From assembly GCA_002356455.1 (NCBI GenBank), contig AP017968.1, positions 1-64,000 on the forward strand: 64,000 nt of DNA, written 5' to 3'. Made by a program: the position numbers and the translations under genes. Shown piece after piece: positions 1 to 9,023 of the stretch. This stretch comes from Fusobacterium varium. Its GTDB lineage: Bacteria; Fusobacteriota; Fusobacteriia; Fusobacteriales; Fusobacteriaceae. The notes under the pieces are model-generated. The model worked only from the letters and a program-made list of their open reading frames with translations, was not told the origin of the DNA and made no database searches. The number at the start of each line of letters is the position of its first letter. Position 1 is the first letter of the stretch.

Positions 1-370
1 TATACACATTAGAAAAACTAACATTTTCAATATGTTAAAAAAAATATTATTATCCATATACATTTTTAATCTTTATTTTATTTGAATTTTATGTTAAAAT
101 AAAATTCTGTTATTTATTATTGAGTATATACAAATGATAAAAACCTTGATTTTTAAGGGATTATAATAAAGTTAAAAAAATCTTCTTATTAAGAGTGTAT
201 GTTAAAATTCCTTTAAAATCAAGAGCTTATCTTTATACAAATTTGATATACTTATGATATAAAAAATATTATTGTGGATATACATAAAAAATGTTATATT
301 ATTGATTATATACATTTTATTTAGAGTATGACACTTTTACTTACATAAGATTTAGAGGGGAGATTAATTT
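1..370. other. Candidate origin / initiator-binding region with four 18-bp repeats
   Basis: This is an extremely AT-rich non-coding stretch in front of the Rep-like initiator gene. It holds four plus-strand copies of the pattern ATTATT-N4-ATATACAT: 46-63 (ATTATTATCCATATACAT), 116-135 (divergent, ending ATATACAAAT), 268-285 (ATTATTGTGGATATACAT) and 298-315 (ATTATTGATTATATACAT). A weaker relative lies near 223-240. A possible promoter is TTGATA (243-248), an 18-base spacer and TATTAT (267-272); its -10 element overlaps the third repeat, which would allow autoregulation. The gene start has a good Shine-Dalgarno sequence (GAGGGGAG). Repeats plus AT-rich DNA beside an initiator gene resemble an iteron origin. 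Origin function is inferred. The sequence upstream of the window is unknown. Confidence 0.5.
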
Positions 371-2161
371 ATGAAAAAAGATGACTCTACAGATAATAAT
401 TTTGAAATTTTAGATAGTTTCAAGATCTCACAAAGCGGATCATTAGTAGAAGACATAAGAAATATTGAAATAAAACTAAATACAGTTCCTGATATAGAAG
501 TGAGAGAAGTAGTTATCAAAGAGACAGGAAACTTTTTAAATCTTAAAGAGAATATAATAAATATTCCTGTAGAGATGATTGTATTTCCTTTTTTTACTCC
601 ACAAAAACAAAATAAAAGAGTGAACTTTCAATATTCATTTGAAGATTTGGGAGTTACTATGTATTGTACTCTTGTAGCAAAAGATAATGCCGATAAAGTT
701 TTTCAGCCTTCAACATTTGAGGAAAAAATATATACATATTTAATATCAATGTATGAGATAAAAAAAGAAATAGAAGATTCAGATGAATATATAGAATTTG
801 AAATTTCTGATTTTATAGTGAGTTTTCTTGGAAATAAGATGAATAGGACTTATTATTCAAAAGTGGAGCAGGCTTTGAAAAATCTAAAAAATACAGAGTA
901 CCAATTTATAGTGTCCAATCATACAAAATTGGGAAAATATAAATTTGAAGATGAAGAATTTAAACTGCTTACTTATCAAAAACTAAAAAAAGGGAAAAAA
1001 ATATATTACAGAGTTACTTTGAATAAAAATATAAGACAGAAGATAAAAGATAAGAGATATATAAAATATAATTCCAAATCTCTTTTAGAAATACTTACAA
1101 AAGATCCAATTGCAGGAAGAATATATAAGTACATAAGTAAAATAAGATATGAAAGTATGGATGGAAGAATAAATCTTAGAACTCTTGCAGCTATAATTCC
1201 TCTAAAAACAGAGCAGGTTACAGAGAGAGTAAATAAGAATGGGGAAATAAAACAGTATATATTATGCAGAGTTAAGCAAGTACTGAAAAGAATAGAAAAA
1301 GCTTTTGATGTACTTGTAGAAATGGGATATATTATTCAGTATAATTCAGATTATGTAAAAGAAGAGGACAATTATTATATCAATTATATTTTTAACAAGG
1401 AAAAAGATGGAGAATGCCATGTATCTTCATTCCTTGAAAATAAAACAGGAAGAGATATGGGAAGAAAAAGACCAGCAGCTCTTGCAGCTAAGAATAACAT
1501 GGAAATAGAAGATGCTGAAGTAGTGGAATACAGCTCAGGAGAAAAAATATCTAAACCTGAAACTAAGCATAAAGAACCAGCAATAGAGTTTCCAGAAGGA
1601 ATAATGGAAAAGATGCAAAAGGCTAAAAGGAATATTTATGTACAGAGAGCATGGGATAGAAGAACTGATAATAAAATAAAGAAAATATGCAGAGAAGAGG
1701 GAGAAACAACAGCAAAAGAAGTGCTTTCTATTTTGTATAAAAACCTTAATGGAAATATAAAGACAACTCTTGTGCAGTATATTAATGGTATTCTTAAAAA
1801 TATTTCTGCAGATGAAAGCAGCAGTAATAAACAGAATCTTACTCTTTTCAATAATATTGTAAAAGAAAAAGGGTTAAAAAGTAAAAAGAAAATCAATCAG
1901 GCTAGAAGAAGTGTAAAGAAACCTGTTATAAGCAGTATAAAAGATATAATAACTGATACTGATATACCTAAAGATTTAATGGCAGAATATAATAATTATG
2001 ATGAGTTTGAAAAATTAAAGATAGAGGAAAAGGCATTGAAAATATGTTCACAGGAAGAAGGGATAGATGTCAATTTTCTTCTGACTATGAAATCAAAATC
2101 TAAGAATATATACCTAAATACTATAAAAAGGTATATTGAAAGAGTTATAAAAGATGAATAA
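371..2161 (+). CDS. Plasmid-type replication initiator protein (RPA/Rep_3-like) at the dnaA position
   Basis: This 596-residue protein probably binds repeats and opens an origin. Residues 65-135 begin with a VFPFF block and resemble the N-terminus of 'replication initiator protein A' families. A second winged-helix-like segment follows at about 235-325 (GRIYKYISKIRYES, then RVKQVLKRIEKAFDVL). The C-terminal part is basic, helical and poorly recognisable. It contains two similar modules of about 45 residues (around 435-480 and 550-596), each with a KICxxEEG-like start and an NxxTxxxYIxxxxK-like end. There is no AAA+ Walker motif, so it is not DnaA. The gene is the first of a yaaA-recF-DUF721-remB-gyrB-gyrA series, where Firmicutes carry dnaA-dnaN. 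Assignment to an initiator superfamily is fairly secure; its role as the chromosomal initiator is inference. Confidence 0.7.
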   Translation: MKKDDSTDNNFEILDSFKISQSGSLVEDIRNIEIKLNTVPDIEVREVVIKETGNFLNLKENIINIPVEMIVFPFFTPQKQNKRVNFQYSFEDLGVTMYCTLVAKDNADKVFQPSTFEEKIYTYLISMYEIKKEIEDSDEYIEFEISDFIVSFLGNKMNRTYYSKVEQALKNLKNTEYQFIVSNHTKLGKYKFEDEEFKLLTYQKLKKGKKIYYRVTLNKNIRQKIKDKRYIKYNSKSLLEILTKDPIAGRIYKYISKIRYESMDGRINLRTLAAIIPLKTEQVTERVNKNGEIKQYILCRVKQVLKRIEKAFDVLVEMGYIIQYNSDYVKEEDNYYINYIFNKEKDGECHVSSFLENKTGRDMGRKRPAALAAKNNMEIEDAEVVEYSSGEKISKPETKHKEPAIEFPEGIMEKMQKAKRNIYVQRAWDRRTDNKIKKICREEGETTAKEVLSILYKNLNGNIKTTLVQYINGILKNISADESSSNKQNLTLFNNIVKEKGLKSKKKINQARRSVKKPVISSIKDIITDTDIPKDLMAEYNNYDEFEKLKIEEKALKICSQEEGIDVNFLLTMKSKSKNIYLNTIKRYIERVIKDE

Positions 2162-2168
2162 AAAAATT

Positions 2169-2214
2169 AGCTGATCAGAAAGTTTTAAAGGCAGATTCTT
2201 GATCGGCTTTTTTA
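2169..2214 (+). terminator. Rho-independent terminator after the Rep-like gene
   Basis: The arms AGCTGATCA (2169-2177) and TGATCGGCT (2200-2208) pair with one G-T and are followed by a T-rich run. The stem lies just after the stop codon at 2161, so the initiator gene is probably a separate transcription unit from yaaA-recF. Confidence 0.7.
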
Positions 2215-2231
2215 TTAAAAAAGATGTTTTT

Positions 2232-2249
2232 ATTATTATCCATATACAT
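2232..2249 (+). repeat. 18-bp origin-type repeat
   Basis: This copy, ATTATTATCCATATACAT, is identical to the one at 46-63. It sits in the gap between the Rep-like gene and yaaA, just upstream of the next gene's promoter region. Confidence 0.8.
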
Positions 2250-2345
2250 GTTTTTGAAATATTAAATCTATCAAAATATTAAAAATTATGGTATTATATA
2301 TAGTGGCATCGTATTGCTTGAGTATAAATTTTTTAAGGGGGAGAA

Positions 2346-2552
2346 ATGGAAGAGGTAAAAATATCTACTGAATTTATAAAGCTGGATCAATTTTTAAAAT
2401 GGACTGGGGTATGTGATACAGGAGTAGATGCTAAATTTTTTATAACTGAAGGAAATGTAAAAGTTAATGGAGAATTAGAGATAAGAAGAGGTAAAAAACT
2501 TTACCCTGGAGATAAAGTTGAAACTGAGGGAAAAGTTTTCATAGTTAAATAG
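2346..2552 (+). CDS. yaaA: S4-domain RNA-binding protein, YaaA/RlbA type
   Basis: This small 68-residue protein is almost entirely one S4 RNA-binding fold. The core reads LDQFLKWTGVCDTG, then FITEGNVKVNGE, then KLYPGDKV, which is the usual S4 signature. In Firmicutes the same small gene lies directly before recF near the origin, and the order is kept here. An upstream AAGGGGGAG gives a strong ribosome-binding site for the ATG at 2346. It probably binds rRNA or tRNA; its exact role is poorly defined in the family. Confidence 0.85.
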   Translation: MEEVKISTEFIKLDQFLKWTGVCDTGVDAKFFITEGNVKVNGELEIRRGKKLYPGDKVETEGKVFIVK

Positions 2553-2582
2553 AGAGATATTGATTGGCCTGAGGTGAAAGGG

Positions 2583-3710
2583 TTGGAAATACTAGAGATA
2601 AATTATGTGAATTTTAGAAATCTTCAAGATGGAAATGTAAAATTTTTTCCAAAACTTAATCTTTTTTATGGAAAAAATGGTCAAGGGAAGACAAGTCTGC
2701 TGGAAGCTTTGTATTTTAACTCTACAGGTAAAAGTTTCAGAACTACTAAAAGCAGTGAAATGATGAAATATGGGCATAAACGAACGGGGGTTTATGTAGT
2801 TTATAAAGATAACATAGGAGAAAAAACCCTTACTGTAAAATTTAATAATGAAGATAAAAAAGAATACAGCTACAATGGGAAGAGAGTACAGTATGATGAA
2901 TTTTATGGAAAACTCAATGTAGTTACATATATTCCTGAAGACATAGTACTGATAACAGGCTCTCCTTCTGTCAGAAGGAATTTTTTTGATGGAGAGATAG
3001 CCCAGACCAGCAGTGAATATTTTCAAGAGTTGAAAAATTTCAATAAAATTTTGAAAATAAGAAATAAATATCTTAAAGAAAAAAAGCATAAAGAACCAGA
3101 ATTTGCCATATATCAAGATGAGTTTGTAAAATATGGAGCAAAAGTAATAGAAAAAAGAATGGAATATGTAAAGAAAATATCTATTATACTTAATCTTAAT
3201 TACAGAAAACTTTTTGATGATAAGAAAGAACTGAGTCTTCAATATCAATGTCATCTTGGAAATACTAAAAAGATGAATCTAAAAGAAATAGAAGATGCTC
3301 TTAGGAAAAGAACAGAGGAAAGGCTGGGGCAGGAGTTAAGATATGGATTTTCACTTTCAGGACCACAGAAAGATGATTTTTTATTTTTTCTAAATTCTTA
3401 TGAAGCTAAGTCAACAGCTTCTCAGGGAGAGAAAAAATCAATTATTTTTTCACTGAAACTTTCAGAGATAGATATGGTATTGAGAGAAAAAAAAGAAAGT
3501 CCAATACTTATAATTGATGATATATCTTCTTATTTTGATTCTAATAGAAAAGATAGTATACTAAATTATCTGGAAAAGAGAAATATACAAGTGTTCATAA
3601 GTTCTACAGGTGAACTCGGAATAAATACTGAAGATTTCTATGTGGAAAAAGGTGAGATCAGTTATGATAGAGATAGAAAACATAGGGAGAATGATAGAAA
3701 GGGCAATTGA
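2583..3710 (+). CDS. recF: DNA replication and repair protein RecF
   Basis: RecF is an SMC-like ATPase that helps load RecA at gaps through RecOR. Visible motifs are the N-terminal NFRNLQ, a Walker A GKNGQGKTSLLEA near residue 33, an ABC-type signature ASQGEKKS near residue 280, and a Walker B ILIIDDISSYFD near residue 312. The length of about 375 is normal. I place the start at TTG 2583 (MEILEINYVNFRN), because GAGGTG at 2571-2576 is a well-spaced Shine-Dalgarno for it. The in-frame GTG at 2574 lies inside that motif and would add three residues. The 3' end overlaps the next gene by 47 bases. Confidence 0.93.
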   Translation: MEILEINYVNFRNLQDGNVKFFPKLNLFYGKNGQGKTSLLEALYFNSTGKSFRTTKSSEMMKYGHKRTGVYVVYKDNIGEKTLTVKFNNEDKKEYSYNGKRVQYDEFYGKLNVVTYIPEDIVLITGSPSVRRNFFDGEIAQTSSEYFQELKNFNKILKIRNKYLKEKKHKEPEFAIYQDEFVKYGAKVIEKRMEYVKKISIILNLNYRKLFDDKKELSLQYQCHLGNTKKMNLKEIEDALRKRTEERLGQELRYGFSLSGPQKDDFLFFLNSYEAKSTASQGEKKSIIFSLKLSEIDMVLREKKESPILIIDDISSYFDSNRKDSILNYLEKRNIQVFISSTGELGINTEDFYVEKGEISYDRDRKHRENDRKGN

Positions 3711-4206
3711 AAAAAGCAGAAGACTGAAAGAGGGGATTTTAAAAGCTCAATGGAAAGATGTAACAGAAAAGCTTTCTGAAAAAAGTCAAGTTCTCTACAT
3801 AAAAGAGGATGTACTTAATGTTGCTGTTGAAAACTCATCAATACTTCATTTTATGGAGCTGAATAAAAAAAAATATATAGCCAAAATTAATGAAATATTA
3901 AATGGAAATATAGTAAAGGATATATCATTTCGTATCTCTAAAATAAAAGAAAACGAGATATATAATGATGTGTATATGGATAATAATAATTTATCTGAAG
4001 ATGAAATTTCAGAAGATGAATATTTAGATATAGATTTTAATGAGATGAACATATTTCAAAGAATAGAGCATTTGAAAAAATCTGCTGAGAAAAAAGAACA
4101 GCGGTTATTAAAAGCTGGATATAAAAAATGTTCAGAGTGTGGGGCATATTTTAAAGGCAGTGAATACATGTGCAAGATATGTCGGGATAAAAAAGGCAGA
4201 GGATAA
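3664..4206 (+). CDS. DUF721/DciA-like protein with C-terminal zinc ribbon
   Basis: The first 90 residues match the DUF721 pattern (helical start, AQWKDV, then LNVAVENSSILHFMELN and a VKDISFRI strand). DciA of this family is the ancestral bacterial partner or loader of the replicative helicase DnaB. An acidic linker follows (about residues 105-130), then a C-terminal CSECG...CKIC zinc-ribbon-like knuckle, which is not part of the basic domain. I chose ATG 3664 because AAAGGTGAG lies seven bases upstream; a longer frame from 3640 has no such site. It overlaps recF and lies 3 bases before remB, so translation is probably coupled. A helicase-loading role is inferred from the family. Confidence 0.72.
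   Translation: MIEIENIGRMIERAIEKSRRLKEGILKAQWKDVTEKLSEKSQVLYIKEDVLNVAVENSSILHFMELNKKKYIAKINEILNGNIVKDISFRISKIKENEIYNDVYMDNNNLSEDEISEDEYLDIDFNEMNIFQRIEHLKKSAEKKEQRLLKAGYKKCSECGAYFKGSEYMCKICRDKKGRG
3970..3987 (-). repeat. 18-bp origin-type repeat, one mismatch
   Basis: The minus strand reads ATTATTATCCATATACAC, one base different from the copies at 46-63 and 2232-2249. It lies inside the DUF721 coding sequence. Confidence 0.65.
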
Positions 4207-4209
4207 AAT

Positions 4210-4479
4210 ATGTATACTTATTTAGAAAATGAACTTGTGATACCAGCAGAAAACATTATAATTATTATTGATTATATACATTTGAAAAATAACTGTAATA
4301 CTGAGTTTTATAATAATGAAGTAAAAAATAAAAAATTAATAAATTTAGCTCCAGAAGAGGAGAAAAGTGCAGTGATAACTAATAATGAAATATATTTTAC
4401 ATCATATGCATTATCAACTCTGATGAGCAGAGGGAATGAGTATCTTAGAATAAGCGGAGGTAGTAATAGTAATGAGTAG
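4210..4479 (+). CDS. remB: RemB-like DUF370 protein (YaaB)
   Basis: This 89-residue protein matches the extracellular-matrix-regulator RemB/YaaB family: a [12 protein letters not shown] start, an IIIIIDY strand, and the family-typical end [17 protein letters not shown]. In Bacillus the gene lies between recF and gyrB, exactly as here. RemA/RemB relatives are DNA-binding regulators; the role outside Bacillus is not established. The last eight bases overlap the gyrB start, so the two genes are translationally coupled. An 18-bp repeat is embedded in the codons for IIIIDYIH. Confidence 0.75.
   Translation: MYTYLENELVIPAENIIIIIDYIHLKNNCNTEFYNNEVKNKKLINLAPEEEKSAVITNNEIYFTSYALSTLMSRGNEYLRISGGSNSNE
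4264..4281 (+). repeat. 18-bp origin-type repeat inside remB
   Basis: ATTATTGATTATATACAT is identical to the copies at 298-315 and 35979-35996, although here it must also encode protein. Confidence 0.75.
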
Positions 4480-6379
4480 TAATTATCAAGCGGAAAATAT
4501 TACGGTCCTTGAAGGACTGGAGGCTGTAAGAAAAAGGCCTGGAATGTATATAGGTACCACTTCTGAAAGAGGGCTTCATCATCTAGTATGGGAAATAGTA
4601 GATAATGCTGTAGACGAAGCTCTTGCAGGATATTGTGATAAAATTATAATAAATATACTTCCAGACAATATTATAGAAGTAATTGATAATGGAAGAGGAA
4701 TTCCAGTTGGTATCCATCCTAAGTACAATAAATCAGCTCTTGAAATAGTACTTACTGTACTTCATGCAGGAGGGAAATTTGAAAATGACAACTATAAAGT
4801 ATCTGGAGGTCTTCATGGAGTAGGGGTATCAGTAGTAAATGCTCTTTCATTATGGACAGATGTTACTGTAAAAACTGATGGAAAAATCTGGTACCAAAAA
4901 TATAACAGAGGTATACCAGAAGAAGATGTAAAAGAGATTGGCGTAACAACAGAACACGGAACAGCAGTAAGATTTAAGGCTGACCATGAAATATTTGAAA
5001 CACTTATTTATGATTATAATACTTTAAAAAATAGATTAAAAGAGCTTGCTTACTTAAATAAAGGCTTAGAAATCCATCTTAGTGACAGCAGAAAAGAGCC
5101 TTATAAAAAAGAAGAGTTTAAATTTGAAGGTGGTATAGTAGACTTTCTTAAAGAGATAACAGAAGAAACTGAAAAACTTATACCAGAACCAATATACATG
5201 TCTGGTGAAGTGGATAATGTAGCTGTAGATATTGCTTTTCTTTATACTGTGAATCAGGCAGAGGTTATATATTCTTTTGTAAATAATATTAACACTCATG
5301 AGGGAGGAACTCATGTAAGTGGATTCAGAACTGCTCTGACAAGAGTAATAAATGATGTAGGAAAAGCTCAAGGATATCTGAAAGAGAAGGATGGAAAACT
5401 TCAAGGGAATGATATTAGAGAGGGAGTTACTGCAATTGTTTCAGTGAAAGTGCCTCAGCCTCAGTTTGAGGGTCAGACTAAAACAAAACTTGGAAACTCT
5501 GAAGTTACAGGTATAGTATCAACTTTAGTTGGAACTAATCTGAAAATAGTATTAGAAGATAATCCTAATGATACAAAAATAATAATAGAAAAAATACTGA
5601 ATTCTAAAAAAGCCAGAGAAGCAGCTCAAAAAGCCAGAGAACTGGTACTTAGAAAGTCAGTTTTAGAAGTTGGTTCACTTCCTGGCAAACTTGCTGACTG
5701 TTCATCAAAAAATCCAGATGAATGCGAAATATATATAGTTGAGGGAGATTCAGCAGGAGGATCAGCAAAACAGGGAAGAGACAGATCACATCAGGCTATA
5801 CTTCCTTTGAGAGGTAAAATATTGAATGTTGAAAAAGCAGGACTTCATAAATCACTTGAAAATAATGAAGTAAGAGCGATGATAACAGCTTTTGGTACAA
5901 GTATTGGAGACAGCTTTAATATAGAAAAACTTAGATATGGAAAGATAATACTTATGACAGATGCCGATGTAGATGGTGCTCACATCAGAACATTGCTTCT
6001 TACTTTCATATATAGATTTATGGTAGATCTTATCTATAATGGAAATGTATATATCGCACAGCCGCCTCTATATAAAATAACTACTGGTAAGCAAATAAGA
6101 TATGCTTATACTGACAGAGAACTTAAAGAAATAACTGATGTTTTTGAAGGAGATGAAAAAAAATATACTCTTCAAAGATATAAAGGACTGGGAGAAATGA
6201 ATCCTGAACAGCTTTGGGATACAACTATGAACCCTGATACAAGAACACTTCTACAGGTAACTATAGATGATGCAAGGGCAGCAGATATGCTGTTTGATAA
6301 ATTGATGGGAGATAAAGTAGATCCTAGAAGAGAATTTATAGAAGAGAATGCAGTATATGTAAAAAATCTTGATATCTAA
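4472..6379 (+). CDS. gyrB: DNA gyrase subunit B
   Basis: This is the ATPase subunit of the A2B2 gyrase that introduces negative supercoils. The 635-residue length is standard. GHKL motifs are visible in order: [10 protein letters not shown] (about 40-50), DNGRGIPVG (about 74) and [15 protein letters not shown] (about 112). The TOPRIM domain has [15 protein letters not shown] (about 425) and [10 protein letters not shown] (about 500), which hold the acidic metal-binding residues. GyrA follows after a 112-base gap carrying an 18-bp repeat. Identification is certain. Confidence 0.98.
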   Translation: MSSNYQAENITVLEGLEAVRKRPGMYIGTTSERGLHHLVWEIVDNAVDEALAGYCDKIIINILPDNIIEVIDNGRGIPVGIHPKYNKSALEIVLTVLHAGGKFENDNYKVSGGLHGVGVSVVNALSLWTDVTVKTDGKIWYQKYNRGIPEEDVKEIGVTTEHGTAVRFKADHEIFETLIYDYNTLKNRLKELAYLNKGLEIHLSDSRKEPYKKEEFKFEGGIVDFLKEITEETEKLIPEPIYMSGEVDNVAVDIAFLYTVNQAEVIYSFVNNINTHEGGTHVSGFRTALTRVINDVGKAQGYLKEKDGKLQGNDIREGVTAIVSVKVPQPQFEGQTKTKLGNSEVTGIVSTLVGTNLKIVLEDNPNDTKIIIEKILNSKKAREAAQKARELVLRKSVLEVGSLPGKLADCSSKNPDECEIYIVEGDSAGGSAKQGRDRSHQAILPLRGKILNVEKAGLHKSLENNEVRAMITAFGTSIGDSFNIEKLRYGKIILMTDADVDGAHIRTLLLTFIYRFMVDLIYNGNVYIAQPPLYKITTGKQIRYAYTDRELKEITDVFEGDEKKYTLQRYKGLGEMNPEQLWDTTMNPDTRTLLQVTIDDARAADMLFDKLMGDKVDPRREFIEENAVYVKNLDI

Positions 6380-6383
6380 TAAT

Positions 6384-6401
6384 ATGTATATGGATAATAA
6401 T
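6384..6401 (-). repeat. 18-bp origin-type repeat between gyrB and gyrA
   Basis: The minus strand reads ATTATTATCCATATACAT, identical to 46-63 and 2232-2249. The rest of the gyrB-gyrA gap (6380-6491) shows no clear terminator and ends in an AGGAGG-type ribosome-binding site for gyrA. Confidence 0.8.
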
Positions 6402-6491
6402 AAAATATTAACTGTGTGATAAAATTTCAGAATCAAAGATAAAATACGCATAGACTGCTTTAGAAGCTGAGAAATTTTAGGAGGATTAATA

Positions 6492-8999
6492 ATGTCAAAT
6501 GTTAATAATAGATATATAGAAGACGAGATGAAAGAATCATATCTCGACTATTCCATGAGTGTAATTGTCAGCAGAGCACTTCCAGATGTAAGAGATGGAA
6601 TGAAGCCGGTTCACAGAAGAATACTTTTTGCTATGAGTGAACTTGGAATGACTTATGATAAAGCATATAAAAAATCTGCCAGAATCGTTGGAGAAGTCTT
6701 AGGTAAGTATCACCCACATGGAGACTCAGCAGTATATGGAACAATGGTAAGAATGGCTCAGGATTTCAACTACAGATATTTACTTGTGGATGGACATGGA
6801 AACTTCGGTTCGATAGATGGAGATTCGGCAGCAGCCATGAGATATACAGAAGCAAGGATGGCAAAAATCAGTAATGAACTTATAGATGACATAGACAAGA
6901 ATACTATTGATTTCAGAAAGAACTTTGATGATTCGTTAGATGAACCAACAGTTCTTCCAGCAAAACTGCCAAATCTGCTTCTAAATGGAGCAACAGGGAT
7001 AGCAGTAGGGATGGCTACAAATATTCCTCCTCATAATCTCGGAGAACTTGTAGATGGAATACTTGCTCTTATAGAAAATCCAGAACTTACTCCTTTGGAC
7101 CTTATGGAATATATAAAAGGACCTGACTTTCCTACTGGAGGAATAATTGATGGTCAAAAAGGTATCAGAGATGCCTATATGACTGGAAGAGGTAAAGTAA
7201 GAGTAAGAGGTAAAGTAGAGATAGAAGAACATAAAAGTGGAAAAGCTTCCATTATTATCAAAGAAATTCCATATCAATTGAATAAAGCTACCCTTATTGA
7301 AAGAATAGCTGATCTTGTAAAAGATAAGAGAGTAACTGGAATAACAGATTTGAGAGATGAGTCTGACAGACATGGTATCAGAGTAGTTATAGAGGTTAAA
7401 AAAGGTGAAGAGCCAGAACTTATACTAAATAAACTATATAAATATACAGAACTTCAAAATACATTTGGTATAATAATGCTGGCTCTTGTAAATAATGCTC
7501 CAAGAGTACTTAACCTTAAAGAAATACTTCATGAATATTTAAAGCATAGATTTGAAGTAGTAACTAGAAGAACTAAATTTGATCTGGATAAAGCTGAAAA
7601 AAGGGCTCACATATTACAAGGTTATAAAATTGCTCTTGATAATATTGATAGAATAATTGAAATTATCAGAGGATCATCAGATGGAAACCAGGCAAGAGAA
7701 CTTTTAATAGAAAAATATGCTTTCTCTGATGTTCAAGCCAGAGCTATACTGGATATGAAACTGCAAAGGCTTACAGGTTTGGAAAGAGGAAAAATCGATG
7801 CTGAACATGCTGAAATTGAAAAATATATAGCCGAATTAAGAGAAATTCTTTCTCATGATTCTAAGATATATGAAATAATCAAAGAGGAACTTCTTTATTT
7901 AAAAGAGAAATATAATGATAACAGAAGAACTCTTATTGAAAATGAAAGAATGGAAATACTTCCAGAAGATCTGATAAAAGATGAAAATGTAATACTTACT
8001 CTTACAAATAAAGGATATGTAAAGAGAATGGAAGTAAGTAAGTATAAGGCCCAAAAAAGAGGTGGAAAAGGAGTAGCAAGTCAAAATACTATAGAAGACG
8101 ATTTTGTTGAAAGTATAGAGTCTGCTTCTAATTTAGATACTCTTATGATATTTACAAATCAGGGAAGAGTATTTAATATAAAAGTTTATGAAATTCCAGA
8201 AACTTCTAAACAGTCAAGAGGAAAACTTATGAGTAACATCATCAGAACGAGGGAAGATGAGAAAATAAGAGCTGTTATTAAAACAAGAGATTTCTCTAAG
8301 GATAATGAAGTGGTATTTGTTACTAAAGAAGGACTTATTAAGAAAACTAATCTAGATGAATTTAAAAATATTAATAATTCTGGATTAAAAGCTATCAAAT
8401 TGAAGGAAGATGATGATATAATATATGTAGGACTAATAGAGAAGATTGATCAGGAGCAAGTATTCATTGCAACAAAACAAGGATATTCTATTAGATTCAA
8501 TAGTGACAATGTAAGACCTACAGGAAGAGATACTATGGGAGTTAAATCTATAACTCTGAGACCTGGGGATTCAATTGTGTCAGCACTTCTGATTAAAGAT
8601 GAAGGCGGAAGTATTCTTACAGTAACAGAAAATGGATATGGTAAGAGAACAAGAATAGATGAATATCCATTACAAGCCAGATCTGGTAAAGGAGTAATAA
8701 ATATAAGATGCAATGCAAAAACTGGAGCAGTTGTATCAGTACTTCCTGTAACTGAAGGAGAAGAATTAATGGCCATTACATCTTCTGGTATAGTTATCAG
8801 AATGCCTCTTGATACTATTGCGCTTTATGGAAGGGCTACTCAGGGAGTAATTATAATGAAAGTTGATGGAGCTGAAAAAGTAGTATCAATAACTAGAGTA
8901 CAGTCTGAAGAGGAAGAGGATGAAACATCAGAATCTAGTTCTGTAGAAACAGAAGATAATATAGAAGAAGCAGAAATAGTGGAAACAAAGGAAGACTAA
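6492..8999 (+). CDS. gyrA: DNA gyrase subunit A
   Basis: This is the DNA breakage-reunion subunit. The catalytic tyrosine is Y118 in AAMRYTEAR. The quinolone-resistance region reads [10 protein letters not shown] (74-83), with S79 and G83 at the positions equivalent to E. coli S83 and D87. The C-terminal pinwheel starts with the GyrA box QKRGGKGV (about 517-524), which supports true gyrase rather than topoisomerase IV. A glutamate-rich acidic tail ends the 835-residue chain. It is followed closely by the USP-like gene. Confidence 0.98.
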   Translation: MSNVNNRYIEDEMKESYLDYSMSVIVSRALPDVRDGMKPVHRRILFAMSELGMTYDKAYKKSARIVGEVLGKYHPHGDSAVYGTMVRMAQDFNYRYLLVDGHGNFGSIDGDSAAAMRYTEARMAKISNELIDDIDKNTIDFRKNFDDSLDEPTVLPAKLPNLLLNGATGIAVGMATNIPPHNLGELVDGILALIENPELTPLDLMEYIKGPDFPTGGIIDGQKGIRDAYMTGRGKVRVRGKVEIEEHKSGKASIIIKEIPYQLNKATLIERIADLVKDKRVTGITDLRDESDRHGIRVVIEVKKGEEPELILNKLYKYTELQNTFGIIMLALVNNAPRVLNLKEILHEYLKHRFEVVTRRTKFDLDKAEKRAHILQGYKIALDNIDRIIEIIRGSSDGNQARELLIEKYAFSDVQARAILDMKLQRLTGLERGKIDAEHAEIEKYIAELREILSHDSKIYEIIKEELLYLKEKYNDNRRTLIENERMEILPEDLIKDENVILTLTNKGYVKRMEVSKYKAQKRGGKGVASQNTIEDDFVESIESASNLDTLMIFTNQGRVFNIKVYEIPETSKQSRGKLMSNIIRTREDEKIRAVIKTRDFSKDNEVVFVTKEGLIKKTNLDEFKNINNSGLKAIKLKEDDDIIYVGLIEKIDQEQVFIATKQGYSIRFNSDNVRPTGRDTMGVKSITLRPGDSIVSALLIKDEGGSILTVTENGYGKRTRIDEYPLQARSGKGVINIRCNAKTGAVVSVLPVTEGEELMAITSSGIVIRMPLDTIALYGRATQGVIIMKVDGAEKVVSITRVQSEEEEDETSESSSVETEDNIEEAEIVETKED

Positions 9000-9023
9000 T
9001 ATTTTAAAAATGGGGTGGTATAT

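Noticed and set aside
143-167. TTGATT...TATAAT as a promoter upstream of the initiator
   Set aside because: The spacer is only ten bases, too short for a sigma70-type promoter.
46-315. Reading the 18-bp repeats as ordinary DnaA boxes (TTATCCATA and TGTGGATA resemble TTATCCACA)
   Set aside because: The resemblance holds only for some copies. Across all copies the DnaA-like centre varies (ATCC, GTGG, GATT, GAGT), while the flanks ATTATT and ATATACAT are kept.
2592-3254. 220-residue minus-strand frame opposite recF
   Set aside because: Phe/Ile/Tyr-rich antisense shadow of an A-rich gene; recF motifs on the plus strand are decisive.
6814-6830. GGTTCGAT as a tRNA T-arm
   Set aside because: It lies in gyrA coding sequence, and no acceptor or anticodon stem can be built around it. 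No tRNA was found in the window.
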